From assembly GCA_964347835.1 (NCBI GenBank), contig CAYFZR010000025.1, positions 1 through 7,202 of the forward strand: a stretch of 7,202 bases of DNA, written 5' to 3'. Positions within the stretch are counted from its first letter, which is position 1; every line of letters starts with the position of its first letter. Shown piece after piece: positions 1-5,879 of the stretch. The notes below the pieces were generated by a model, which worked only from the letters and a program-made list of their open reading frames with translations, made no database searches and was not told where the DNA came from. The DNA comes from CAYFZR01 sp964347835 [NCBI: uncultured archaeon] (GTDB lineage Archaea > CAYFZR01). Both the position numbers and the translations under genes were made by a program.

Positions 1-122
1 GAGATACTCCATATCGAATAGCAATCTTTTGATAAGATAATCCTTCTTCTCTCAGTTTCTTCCATCCCTCTATCCATTCGGGATTAATCTTTCTATATGG
101 ATATGGGCTTAACTTTATTCAC
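1..122 (-). pseudogene. Helix-turn-helix reading frame, 5' part, no usable start (possible frameshift)
   Basis: Read on the minus strand, positions 118 to 1 encode 39 residues that look like real protein. They include a tract ending SYQKIAIRYGVS, which resembles the helix-turn-helix of homeodomain-like, resolvase or transposase DNA-binding domains. The frame is preceded by a TGA (121-119) and contains no ATG, GTG or TTG. A GTG at 122-120 lies one frame away. Removing one C from the CCC run just downstream (about 107-105) would join that GTG to the helix-turn-helix frame and give a protein starting MNKVKPYPYRKINPEW. It may therefore be a frameshifted remnant, a sequencing indel, or a gene using a rare start. 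The rest lies to the left of the window, so product and integrity are unknown. Confidence 0.35.
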
Positions 123-153
123 AAACTTTAACATATTAAGATTCGGTGACGAT

Positions 154-1149
154 ATGGAAAGGAAGAGATTTGACAAGTCTATTCTAGACGGATATCAAAA
201 TATACCTTTATATGATGAGCTTCGGAAGGCAATAAATCGATTAAATGACCTAGAAAATTTTGTTAATGAAAAAGGTTTCCTCAGTATCAATTTGGAGTAT
301 AAATACCTTTTAAACGATACTTATTTTCTAATAAAATACTTTGAGAATTATAAAGATGTATTAGATCAAAATTTAAAGTCTAAATTAAAAGAATTTATCT
401 TAGAAAACTTATATTTGATTTTTGAATTGGGAAATCAAACCGGATGGAAGTTATACGAGGGAAATCCTTACTTTTGGGGCGGAGCCTCAATGTACGCATT
501 GATTAAAGGCTGTGAAGTTATTGGTGAGGAGCCTCCAAAAAATGCTAAAAGACTCAAGTCAGGTATTGCGAACAGAATATTCCTCATAGCTAGAGAAATT
601 AGAGATAGATACAAGAAAACCTCTATTGAACAACCTTTTTCTTCTCCAAATGCCCTAGCTGGTATGTCTCTTGCTATTATTATTGGAATTAAACTTTATA
701 CCCAAGATTTACCAAGTTGGTTGCGCTGGATAATTGCTATAGAAGCTGTAAAAAGAATTCTTGTTTCTATGTCTTTGTCTAAAGAAATTGTTGATAAGAT
801 AATAGATCTACAGTTGTCTGATGGATCGTGGATCGATGGTAGTGCTTGGAATGAGAAGCAACACTATCCTTATAACGATCCTGATTTTGATATATATACC
901 TTCGAAAGCCCACTTGACAATGCTGACCATCTTCAAAGAATTATTATTTACGACCCGTGGGAAAAAAGAGATAGATATTATAGAGCTGGCATCAGCAACG
1001 TTTACATGGAGAAAACTAGTAACGGACTTAAAGGATTTGCTGACATTTTTTCTTCGATAGATCCTTCTTACTCTAAAAAGGTAGAAGAAGCTGTTGAACT
1101 TGCAGAGGAATACATGGAAAGTAAACACACTAAGCTTCCCTATCTCTAA
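154..1149 (+). CDS. Uncharacterised helical cytoplasmic protein, 331 aa, one QW-like motif
   Basis: I do not recognise the family. The start chosen is the ATG at 154, which has GGTGA at 145-149 just upstream; an in-frame ATG at 97 would add 19 residues without a ribosome-binding site and would overlap the likely promoter. The protein has no signal peptide and no clear membrane segment. It appears mostly helical, with amphipathic stretches rich in K, E, L and I. Two features stand out: an aromatic glycine-rich patch FWGGASMYAL (about residues 107-116) and LQLSDGSWIDGSAW (about 219-232). The latter resembles the Q-x-x-D-G-S-W core of the QW repeat of squalene/hopene cyclases and related alpha-barrel proteins. 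With only one such motif, that link is weak. The C-terminus is an acidic helix. Codon use is visibly more AT-rich than in acr3 or the stress protein. The gene stands alone and converges on the next gene. Confidence 0.65.
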   Translation: MERKRFDKSILDGYQNIPLYDELRKAINRLNDLENFVNEKGFLSINLEYKYLLNDTYFLIKYFENYKDVLDQNLKSKLKEFILENLYLIFELGNQTGWKLYEGNPYFWGGASMYALIKGCEVIGEEPPKNAKRLKSGIANRIFLIAREIRDRYKKTSIEQPFSSPNALAGMSLAIIIGIKLYTQDLPSWLRWIIAIEAVKRILVSMSLSKEIVDKIIDLQLSDGSWIDGSAWNEKQHYPYNDPDFDIYTFESPLDNADHLQRIIIYDPWEKRDRYYRAGISNVYMEKTSNGLKGFADIFSSIDPSYSKKVEEAVELAEEYMESKHTKLPYL

Positions 1150-1242
1150 GTGCAAATTTTGTCTTCTTTTAGGGATACTTATCGATTTAGATTGCCCAAA
1201 CTCGCTGTAAGTCCTTTCTTATAACTTAATTTCGAAAAGTCT

Positions 1243-1914
1243 TCATACATCTTTATTATTTTTGGTTTTTTCTGGCTTTTTTGGATGTTCTTCAGTATAT
1301 TCCTCAATTTTAGCTACTGCGTCTGATAAAATTTCTCTGTATTCCTTATTGATTTGCATAGCAGTTTTAAGGTCTGCGCGAAACCCCAACCTCCTCATAT
1401 CCTCTAATTGGTTTAAAGTAGTGATGAATATTAATTGAATTTGTACAAGGTTCCCGATACTATTCTGAATTTTATCCAAAGGAAATTTCACAAATTGAGT
1501 TATAATCGTTGTCAATCCCAGGCTTCCAAGAATTATGGTAGAGGCGGCCATGGATTTTAAGTCTATTTTACCAAGTAAATGCAATATATCAATGATTATT
1601 ACTAGAAATACAAGGACCAAACCCAATCCGACTAACAATTGTGAAATATTCATTATTCGTTTGTAACTTTTTGAAATACTATCTATCACTTCATCAAAAT
1701 ACTTTTTAAGGTCTTCTTTCGAGAAACCAACAACCGGCGAAGTAAATTGTTCAACCTTATCCTTGACTTTTTTAATATCATCTTTTGTCAGGGTAGAGTC
1801 TATTTCAAGAATTGCGTTATCCGGATCTTCATTATACTTTACTAAGAAATCTTCTTCCATCATTGATTTTCCAATTACTCTTTGGGCTATATTATTGGGT
1901 TTGTCATCTTTCAT
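1243..1914 (-). CDS. Uncharacterised two-transmembrane-helix protein, 223 aa
   Basis: The open frame extends to 2079, but the upstream 55 codons cross a good TATA box (1963-1978), so translation most likely starts at the ATG at 1914, with AAGGA about 11 bases upstream. Residues 1-85 are hydrophilic and charged. Two hydrophobic helices follow at about 90-114 (starting ISQLLVGLGLVLVFLVIIID) and 122-143. A long amphipathic helix then runs to about residue 175, and the tail ends in a lysine-rich, proline-containing stretch. Having few residues between the helices suggests a hairpin in the membrane with both large domains on the same side, probably cytoplasmic. The layout (helical domain, two close membrane helices, trailing helix) resembles two-transmembrane modules in some prokaryotic conflict-system proteins, but I see no sequence motif that proves this. 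No function is assigned. Confidence 0.65.
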   Translation of the reverse strand: MKDDKPNNIAQRVIGKSMMEEDFLVKYNEDPDNAILEIDSTLTKDDIKKVKDKVEQFTSPVVGFSKEDLKKYFDEVIDSISKSYKRIMNISQLLVGLGLVLVFLVIIIDILHLLGKIDLKSMAASTIILGSLGLTTIITQFVKFPLDKIQNSIGNLVQIQLIFITTLNQLEDMRRLGFRADLKTAMQINKEYREILSDAVAKIEEYTEEHPKKPEKTKNNKDV

Positions 1915-1961
1915 AACACAATCATTCCTTTTTTTATCCTTGATCAACGTTAAAATTTCTG

Positions 1962-1979
1962 TAATATATACTTTTAAAG
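1962..1979 (-). promoter_or_regulatory. Archaeal TATA-type promoter for the two-helix membrane protein
   Basis: On the minus strand this stretch reads CTTTAAAAGTATATATTA, a strong archaeal TATA box with a purine-flanked A-rich upstream edge. A transcript starting about 25 bases downstream (near 1940-1948) would give a leader of roughly 25-35 bases before the ATG at 1914. This supports the short form of that protein. Confidence 0.5.
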
Positions 1980-2139
1980 ATTGTTTATTGGAAAAATGGA
2001 AAATCCTGAAGAGTATAAAAACAATTATTTTTATGTAGTTTATGCCGAATTGATGATGTTTGCCTTCGGAATTCAACACTTTGTTAAAATATTAAAAATA
2101 TTTCTCCTGTCTCGGTAATAAAATAATTTCTGGTAATAG

Positions 2140-2162
2140 TGCGGGTGTAGCGAGCCACGTTA
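2140..2162 (+). repeat. Hairpin repeat element, copy 1 (degenerate)
   Basis: The sequence is TGCGGGTG followed by TAGCG-AGCCA-CGTTA. It shares the TGCGG(A/G)TG lead and the AGCCA loop with the other two copies. The five-base stem TAGCG/CGTTA pairs fully if one G-U pair is allowed in plus-strand RNA; the minus-strand RNA would have an A-C mismatch at that place. The element runs directly into the first 35-base tandem unit. Confidence 0.7.
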
Positions 2163-2230
2163 GAAGGGGGTAACCACCCCCTTTCTAAACCCCCATAGAA
2201 GGGGGTAACCACCCCCTTTCTAAACCCCCA
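2161..2230. repeat. Perfect 35-base tandem duplication (2 units) forming GC-rich hairpins
   Basis: Units 2161-2195 and 2196-2230 are identical. Each contains TAGAAGGGGGT, a loop AACC, then ACCCCCTTTCTA, giving an 11-pair stem with one bulged T, followed by AAACCCCCA. The end of unit 1 can also pair with the start of unit 2 (ACCCCC with GGGGGT around the loop ATAGAA), so two alternative folds exclude each other. The minus strand has four G5 runs and could in principle form a quadruplex. There are no spacers, so it is not a CRISPR. In RNA it could act as a strong terminator or stabilising 3' structure. Confidence 0.85.
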
Positions 2231-2291
2231 TATAAAATTTAGATTAGAAAAAGACTCTCTTGTGCCGTTATAAGATAATTTTAGATAATAT

Positions 2292-2315
2292 TGCGGATGC
2301 AACGAGCCACGTTGC
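2292..2315 (+). repeat. Hairpin repeat element, copy 2
   Basis: TGCGGATG overlaps the stem GCAACG, followed by loop AGCCA and CGTTGC, a perfect six-base stem. It matches copy 3 except at the second stem pair, which is C-G here and G-C there. Confidence 0.85.
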
Positions 2316-2322
2316 TTTTGAT

Positions 2323-2343
2323 TGAACTTTTTTTAAAAGTTCA
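2323..2343. repeat. 9-base inverted repeat over the nuclease stop codon
   Basis: TGAACTTTT (2323-2331) and AAAAGTTCA (2335-2343) are exact complements around a TTT loop. The right end contains the stop codon of the minus-strand nuclease gene. It sits between repeat copies 2 and 3 and could contribute to transcription termination or 3' end protection, though its stem is AT-rich. Confidence 0.6.
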
Positions 2344-3000
2344 TTGCGGATGGAACGAGCCACGTTCCAATTCGTCAATTTTTTTCTCTATCTTTTCGAG
2401 TTTTTCATAGAACTTGTTTTCGTCCAGAAGTGCTCTTGCAATTCTTTTTATTTCAACAAATTTTAAACTTCTCGACGGTAAAACACCTTCTTTGCGCAAA
2501 TAATTCAAGACTTCTCCTAAGTTCTCAATATCGTCGGGTTTTTCAACCGAAACTATATTTTCTAAGTGCCGTTTTTCTTCTTCTTTCAAAAATAAAGGTC
2601 TTCTCAAAAGACCGTATTCGTCAATTACATCCAAAATTATCTTTCTGAGTATGTTATAGATCTCTTCTGGTTCTACGAGGAACATTTTTGAGTATCTTAT
2701 AACCTTCACATCGAACTCTTTGGCTAAAGATTCCGCTTGAATATCTGAGAAGTCCTTACATACGATCATGGGTTTTTTGCCGAATAACTTAGCGTTGGAG
2801 TATGCCTGTCTGATATCGGAAACGTTTGCGTATCCAGATTTTGATTCAACAGCGAAAATTTCACCATCTTTCTCTACAATAAAGTCCACTTCACTTACTT
2901 CTACATCATCAACCGATACTGGAACATTTTTTTCTAAAACGCTATAACCCATGGACTCCAATATGAAACTCGCAATCTTTTCCGCGCTATAGCCCCGCAT
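2341..3000 (-). CDS. PD-(D/E)XK (RecB-like) nuclease-fold protein, 219 aa
   Basis: Residues about 1-105 look like a restriction-endonuclease-like fold: an N-terminal helix (MRGYSAEKIASFILESMGY), then EVDFIVEKDG with the putative metal-binding D39, then FAVESKSG supplying E52 and K54 (the E-x-K of the motif), then a helix DIRQAYSNAKLFG with Q65, and a strand PMIVCKDF. This order matches archaeal RecB-family predicted nucleases. The C-terminal half (about 110-215) is helical and charged, ending in a lysine/glutamate coiled-coil-like segment; its role is unknown. The last eight residues (ERGSFHPQ) are encoded by a repeat element and are probably not part of the ancestral protein. The start at 3000 has no Shine-Dalgarno, but a TATA-like AAATTAAAATAC lies about 30 bases upstream, which fits a near-leaderless transcript. 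The DNA or RNA substrate is unknown. It could belong to a defence or repair function, but no partner gene is visible. Confidence 0.75.
   Translation of the reverse strand: MRGYSAEKIASFILESMGYSVLEKNVPVSVDDVEVSEVDFIVEKDGEIFAVESKSGYANVSDIRQAYSNAKLFGKKPMIVCKDFSDIQAESLAKEFDVKVIRYSKMFLVEPEEIYNILRKIILDVIDEYGLLRRPLFLKEEEKRHLENIVSVEKPDDIENLGEVLNYLRKEGVLPSRSLKFVEIKRIARALLDENKFYEKLEKIEKKIDELERGSFHPQ
2345..2368 (+). repeat. Hairpin repeat element, copy 3, inside the nuclease 3' end
   Basis: TGCGGATG overlaps the stem GGAACG, with loop AGCCA and CGTTCC, a perfect six-base stem. It lies within the last codons of the minus-strand nuclease gene, where it encodes ERGSFHPQ just before the stop. Confidence 0.85.
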
Positions 3001-3025
3001 GTAAAGAGAGTATCGTCTTTCGTAT

Positions 3026-3041
3026 TTTAATTTTCCATTTA
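3026..3041 (-). promoter_or_regulatory. Probable TATA box of the nuclease gene
   Basis: On the minus strand GAAAATTAAAATACGA lies about 25-40 bases before the ATG at 3000. The predicted transcript start falls within a few bases of the start codon, so the mRNA is probably leaderless or nearly so. Confidence 0.35.
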
Positions 3042-3107
3042 GCTGTATCTGATCTTACCTCGAAACACCTTGCTCTCCATTTGCCAAAATTTAAAAACCC
3101 ATCCAAA

Positions 3108-3130
3108 ACTTATATAAGTCTATACTAATA
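3108..3130 (+). promoter_or_regulatory. acr3 promoter: TATA palindrome with overlapping ArsR-type operator
   Basis: ACTTATATAAGT (3108-3119) is a perfect 12-base palindrome containing a TATA box. It overlaps a dyad, TATAAGT (3113-3119), four bases, ACTAATA (3124-3130). The same dyad architecture, with TATTAGT as the left arm, occurs at the regulator promoter at 6420-6437. A transcript starting about 25 bases after the TATA centre would begin near 3138-3140. A protein bound here would block TBP or polymerase, so the site looks like a repressor operator. Confidence 0.6.
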
Positions 3131-3150
3131 AATTGGATAAGCGATCCGCG

Positions 3151-4200
3151 ATGGTTGAAAATGCAGAGGTAACAGACGCGCTAGGATTTTTTGAAAAGTA
3201 TCTGACGATTTGGGTTCTTATTTGCATAGCGATAGGTACTTTAATAGGCTGGTTTTTCCCAGGTGTTCCTTTCATATTGAGTAAACTTGAGTACGCGCAT
3301 ATTTCCATACCCATTGCAGTACTGCTTTGGCTTATGATATATCCCATGATGATCCAAATAGATTTTAGAGAAGTCCATGGAATAGTTAAGCATCCAAAAC
3401 CCGTTATCATGACTTCTTTTTTAAACTGGGGTATAAAACCCTGGTCGATGTTTTTCTTTTCATGGATTTTCTTTATGGTAATTTTTAGATCTTTTATTCC
3501 ACCAGACGTAGGTAGAGGGTATTTAGCTGGCGCTGTAATCCTTGGTTCCGTTCCATGTACAGCGATGGTCTTTGTTTGGAGCTATCTTGCCAGGGGAGAT
3601 CCTAACTTCACCCTCCTTCAAGTAGCAGTGGATGACCTTCTAATGTTGGTCTTTTACACACCGATAGTAGTATTCCTTTTAGGGCTCAGCGAAATTCCAA
3701 TCCCTTACAAGACAATGGTTCTCTCCGTGACGTTATTTGTAGGGATACCATTATTATTAGCTCATTTTTCTAGAGGATACCTTCTGGCAAGAAAAAGTGT
3801 AGAATGGTTTGAAAGAGTGCTTCTTGCGAGGTTCCGGATCATTACAATTGTTGCTTTACTTCTCACTTTGATAATAATATTCTGCTATCAGGGAAATACT
3901 ATAATAAGCGAGCCTGGTCACATATTACTCATAATTGTTCCTCTCACTATACAGACCCTCTTCATATTTGGATTCGGATACAGTCTAGCTAAAATTTTAG
4001 GGATAAACTACGAAATAGCTGCACCTGCAGCCATGATAGCAGCCAGTAACTTCTTTGAGTTTGCAGTAGCTGTTACTGTGACCCTTTTCGGAGTTACATC
4101 GCCTGCTGCTTTAGTTCCCGTAGTCGGTGTCATGGAGGAGGTACCCATAATGCTCCTTCTAGTGGCTATAGCAAGAAGAACGAGACATATATTTTCATAG
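3151..4200 (+). CDS. acr3: Acr3-type arsenite efflux permease, 349 aa
   Basis: This is an integral membrane pump of the Acr3 group (BASS superfamily), which exports As(III), and in some members Sb(III), using the membrane potential. Typical family blocks are visible: WVLICIAIGTLIGWFFPG near the N-terminus, MIYPMMIQIDF, NWGIKPWSMF, GSVPCTAMVFVWSYLARGDP with the conserved cysteine (about residue 136), and ASNFFEFAVAV with the conserved glutamate (about 303). These two are the counterparts of the functionally required Cys129 and Glu305 of the Alkaliphilus metalliredigens protein. About ten membrane helices can be counted and the length is normal. An in-frame TTG at 3133 would add six residues, but the TATA box places transcription start near 3139, so I prefer the ATG at 3151 with a short leader lacking Shine-Dalgarno. 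An ArsR-like operator overlaps the promoter. The tandem UspA gene follows 101 bases downstream. Confidence 0.93.
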   Translation: MVENAEVTDALGFFEKYLTIWVLICIAIGTLIGWFFPGVPFILSKLEYAHISIPIAVLLWLMIYPMMIQIDFREVHGIVKHPKPVIMTSFLNWGIKPWSMFFFSWIFFMVIFRSFIPPDVGRGYLAGAVILGSVPCTAMVFVWSYLARGDPNFTLLQVAVDDLLMLVFYTPIVVFLLGLSEIPIPYKTMVLSVTLFVGIPLLLAHFSRGYLLARKSVEWFERVLLARFRIITIVALLLTLIIIFCYQGNTIISEPGHILLIIVPLTIQTLFIFGFGYSLAKILGINYEIAAPAAMIAASNFFEFAVAVTVTLFGVTSPAALVPVVGVMEEVPIMLLLVAIARRTRHIFS

Positions 4201-4301
4201 AAGGTGAGTTATAGTGGGGAAATAGTCTAATTAAGAAACTGATTAAAGAAATTTTTCCAGAAAAAGTGTTGGATGAAAATAAAAAGGAGGAATAAAAGAA
4301 G

Positions 4302-5195
4302 ATGTTCGAAAAGATTCTCTATCCCACTGATTTCTCTGAGTATGCACAAAAAATGATTGAGTGTACTGGAGAATTAAAATATTTGGGAGTTGGAGAGATA
4401 GTGCTTCTCCATGTCATTGATCCTAAAGAGATCATGCATCCGTACAGAGAAGAGACCTTTGTTAAGAAAGCCGAAGAAAAAGTAAATAAGATGAAAAAAG
4501 AACTGGAGAAAATGGGCTTTCGTGTAAAGACTCGTGTATCCGTAGAAGTGCCCTCGTGGGGGATTATAAAGGTTGCTGATGAAGAGAACGTGTCCTTGAT
4601 TATGATTGGCGCACGTGGAAAGGGTTTGCTTAGAGAGGCTTTTATTGGTAGTGTCTCTGGAGAGGTCTTAAGACACGGCAGGCCCCCTGTTTTAATTATC
4701 AAAAGCCGTGTCATAGATCGTTATGGGGAAAAAGTGATTGAAGCATGTCGAATAATGTTTAGAAAAGTTATGTATCCTACTGATTTCTCTGATTGTTCCG
4801 GAATACCTTTAGAATTAATAAAAAGATTGAAGATTGGAATATCAGAAGTTGTTCTTATTCACGTGGTTGAAAAAGGCGAAACTCTCGAAGAGATTGAGAA
4901 TTTTAGGAGAGAGGCAAAGGAAAAACTTGAAAAAATAAGAGAAGAACTGGAAAAGGAAGGGATTAAATCATATATCCACGTCCATACAGGTATTGCTTCT
5001 AAAGAGATACTAAAGATCGCAGAGGACGAGGAGATCTCAATAATTGTGATTGGAGCACTTGGTAAGAGTTTGGTTAAAGAAATATTGGTGGGAAGCACCA
5101 CCTCGAAGGTAGTAAGAGAGTCTAGAGTTCCAGTTTTAGTAACAAAATGCAAAGAAGTCCAAGGCGTTTGTGTTCCAACGTGGGAAATATCGTGA
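4302..5195 (+). CDS. Tandem-domain universal stress protein (UspA family), 297 aa
   Basis: Two UspA domains are fused. Domain 1 covers about residues 1-135 and domain 2 about 152-282. Both begin with the typical strand (MFEKILYPTDFS; MFRKVMYPTDFS) and both keep the ATP-binding pattern G-x2-G-x9-G-S: GARGKGLLREAFIGS (103-117) and GALGKSLVKEILVGS (251-265). It is therefore predicted to be a soluble nucleotide-binding protein of the ATP-binding UspA type. The client process is not known for such proteins in general. A strong Shine-Dalgarno GGAGG at 4286-4290 lies 11 bases before the ATG. The gene follows acr3 on the same strand with no obvious terminator or strong TATA box between them, so co-transcription with acr3 is possible and would link it to metalloid stress; that is inference. 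The C-terminal tail carries two extra cysteines (C283, C290). Confidence 0.9.
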   Translation: MFEKILYPTDFSEYAQKMIECTGELKYLGVGEIVLLHVIDPKEIMHPYREETFVKKAEEKVNKMKKELEKMGFRVKTRVSVEVPSWGIIKVADEENVSLIMIGARGKGLLREAFIGSVSGEVLRHGRPPVLIIKSRVIDRYGEKVIEACRIMFRKVMYPTDFSDCSGIPLELIKRLKIGISEVVLIHVVEKGETLEEIENFRREAKEKLEKIREELEKEGIKSYIHVHTGIASKEILKIAEDEEISIIVIGALGKSLVKEILVGSTTSKVVRESRVPVLVTKCKEVQGVCVPTWEIS

Positions 5196-5234
5196 TGTTT
5201 TGCTAAATAGTGACGTAAGCCTGAAGCTTAAAAT

Positions 5235-5759
5235 TCAGCTGATCAATTGCTTTATCTTTTCCATAGATAAATAATCAAGGCTCTTACATTCTTCAAGGGA
5301 AGCCTCATCTGCCAACAATTTAATTCCAAATGCGAAACAAGACGAAACTCCGCATTCCCCGCAGTTCGTCCTTGGAAGGTAAGGGTATATATCCATGGGT
5401 CCTATGACTCTACGATCGGGTATTTTTACAACCCTGCCAGATAAAAGAGCCTTTTTTGCCTCATCGATTTTATCTAAAAGCATGTTTATTATTTCAATAA
5501 GTTCTTTTTCATCCTTGACCTGGGTGATAACCATCTTTCCCTTCTCGAAAATGTAAATGGAATGCTTGCCTTTATCGATTCTCACCATATTTAACCTTTC
5601 AAGAAATCTAGACCTTGGGAACATCGCGCAGAGATATGGTAGAATCTCTTCTAGGTTTTTATCATATTTGGCAAAGACTCTAAGACTCTTTGGGTCAGCA
5701 GGACATGGTACGACTTCTCCAATAGTTATTTCCCTTATTTTTTGAGGTATTTTCCTCAT
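5235..5759 (-). CDS. (Fe-S)-binding protein with CX2CX4CX16C cluster domain, 174 aa
   Basis: The C-terminal part carries PYLPRTNCGECGVSSCFAFG. Its cysteines C133, C136 and C141, with C158, give the pattern C-x2-C-x4-C-x16-C. This is the four-cysteine [4Fe-4S] domain found in the corrinoid protein subunits of CO dehydrogenase/acetyl-CoA synthase (CdhD/CdhE, AcsC) and in RnfB-like electron carriers. The N-terminal 115 residues (GEVVPCPADPKSLRVFAKYD; LEEILPYL; a strand-rich middle; a helix ELIEIINMLLDKIDEAKKAL) resemble a conserved archaeal extension whose role is not known to me. No membrane segment or cobalamin-binding domain is present, so it is a stand-alone cytoplasmic iron-sulfur protein, perhaps an electron carrier or accessory factor. 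It is divergent from a ferredoxin gene across 120 bases, which suggests a shared redox role. The start at 5759 has only a weak ribosome-binding site. Confidence 0.8.
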   Translation of the reverse strand: MRKIPQKIREITIGEVVPCPADPKSLRVFAKYDKNLEEILPYLCAMFPRSRFLERLNMVRIDKGKHSIYIFEKGKMVITQVKDEKELIEIINMLLDKIDEAKKALLSGRVVKIPDRRVIGPMDIYPYLPRTNCGECGVSSCFAFGIKLLADEASLEECKSLDYLSMEKIKQLIS

Positions 5760-5879
5760 CAGTTCTAATTATTGAGATTTTCTTTATTAATCTTAGGGAA
5801 TTGATACTTTTTTTAAAGAGAATTTCATAAATTATATGATCAATACGTTAAAATTTTAAAATGGTGAAAGGGTATTAAA
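5760..5879. promoter_or_regulatory. Divergent promoter region between (Fe-S) protein and ferredoxin
   Basis: On the minus strand CTTTAAAAAAAG (5809-5820) is a TATA-like box about 50-60 bases before the (Fe-S) gene start. On the plus strand ATAAATTATATGATC (5828-5842) is a TATA-like box about 40-50 bases before the ferredoxin start. A weak dyad TCATA/TATGA (5825-5839) overlaps the second box, and TTAAAATTTTAA (5848-5859) is a 12-base palindrome; in sequence this AT-rich either could arise by chance. Confidence 0.4.

Larger units (their letters stand above)
1915..2340. other. 426-base gene-free stretch: promoter plus repeat cluster
   Basis: No convincing gene lies here. From left to right it holds the leader and TATA box of the membrane-protein gene, about 160 bases of AT-rich sequence without clear features, repeat element copy 1, two tandem 35-base hairpin units, about 60 AT-rich bases, repeat copy 2, and most of an inverted repeat that reaches into the nuclease stop codon. 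On the minus strand the repeats form the 3' untranslated region of the nuclease gene. Confidence 0.6.

Noticed and set aside
808-1155. Minus-strand open frame of 115 codons opposite the helical protein gene
   Set aside because: Shadow of the plus-strand gene, which has a ribosome-binding site and plausible protein composition; the same holds for other open frames inside acr3, the stress protein, the nuclease and ccdA.
1915-2079. Upstream 55-codon extension of the two-helix membrane protein
   Set aside because: It would require translation from upstream of a strong TATA box, and the ATG at 1914 fits the promoter spacing better.
2161-2230. Possible CRISPR repeats
   Set aside because: Only two units, directly abutting with no spacers, and each forms a self-contained hairpin.
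2084-2302. A 72-codon minus-strand open frame through the repeat cluster
   Set aside because: It begins with TTG inside repeat copy 2, is made largely of tandem repeat translations and has no ribosome-binding site. The frame is open only because the repeat lacks stops in that phase.
4222-4296. Coding-like peptide in the gap between acr3 and the stress protein gene, ending FPEKVLDENKKEE
   Set aside because: It lacks an ATG, is bounded by stops within about 25 codons, and its 3' end coincides with the purine-rich Shine-Dalgarno of the next gene, which explains the K/E-rich translation.
5210-5245. Possible bidirectional terminator hairpin (AGCT arms) between the converging stress protein and (Fe-S) protein genes
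   Set aside because: Only four-base arms with no stable extension or T-run.
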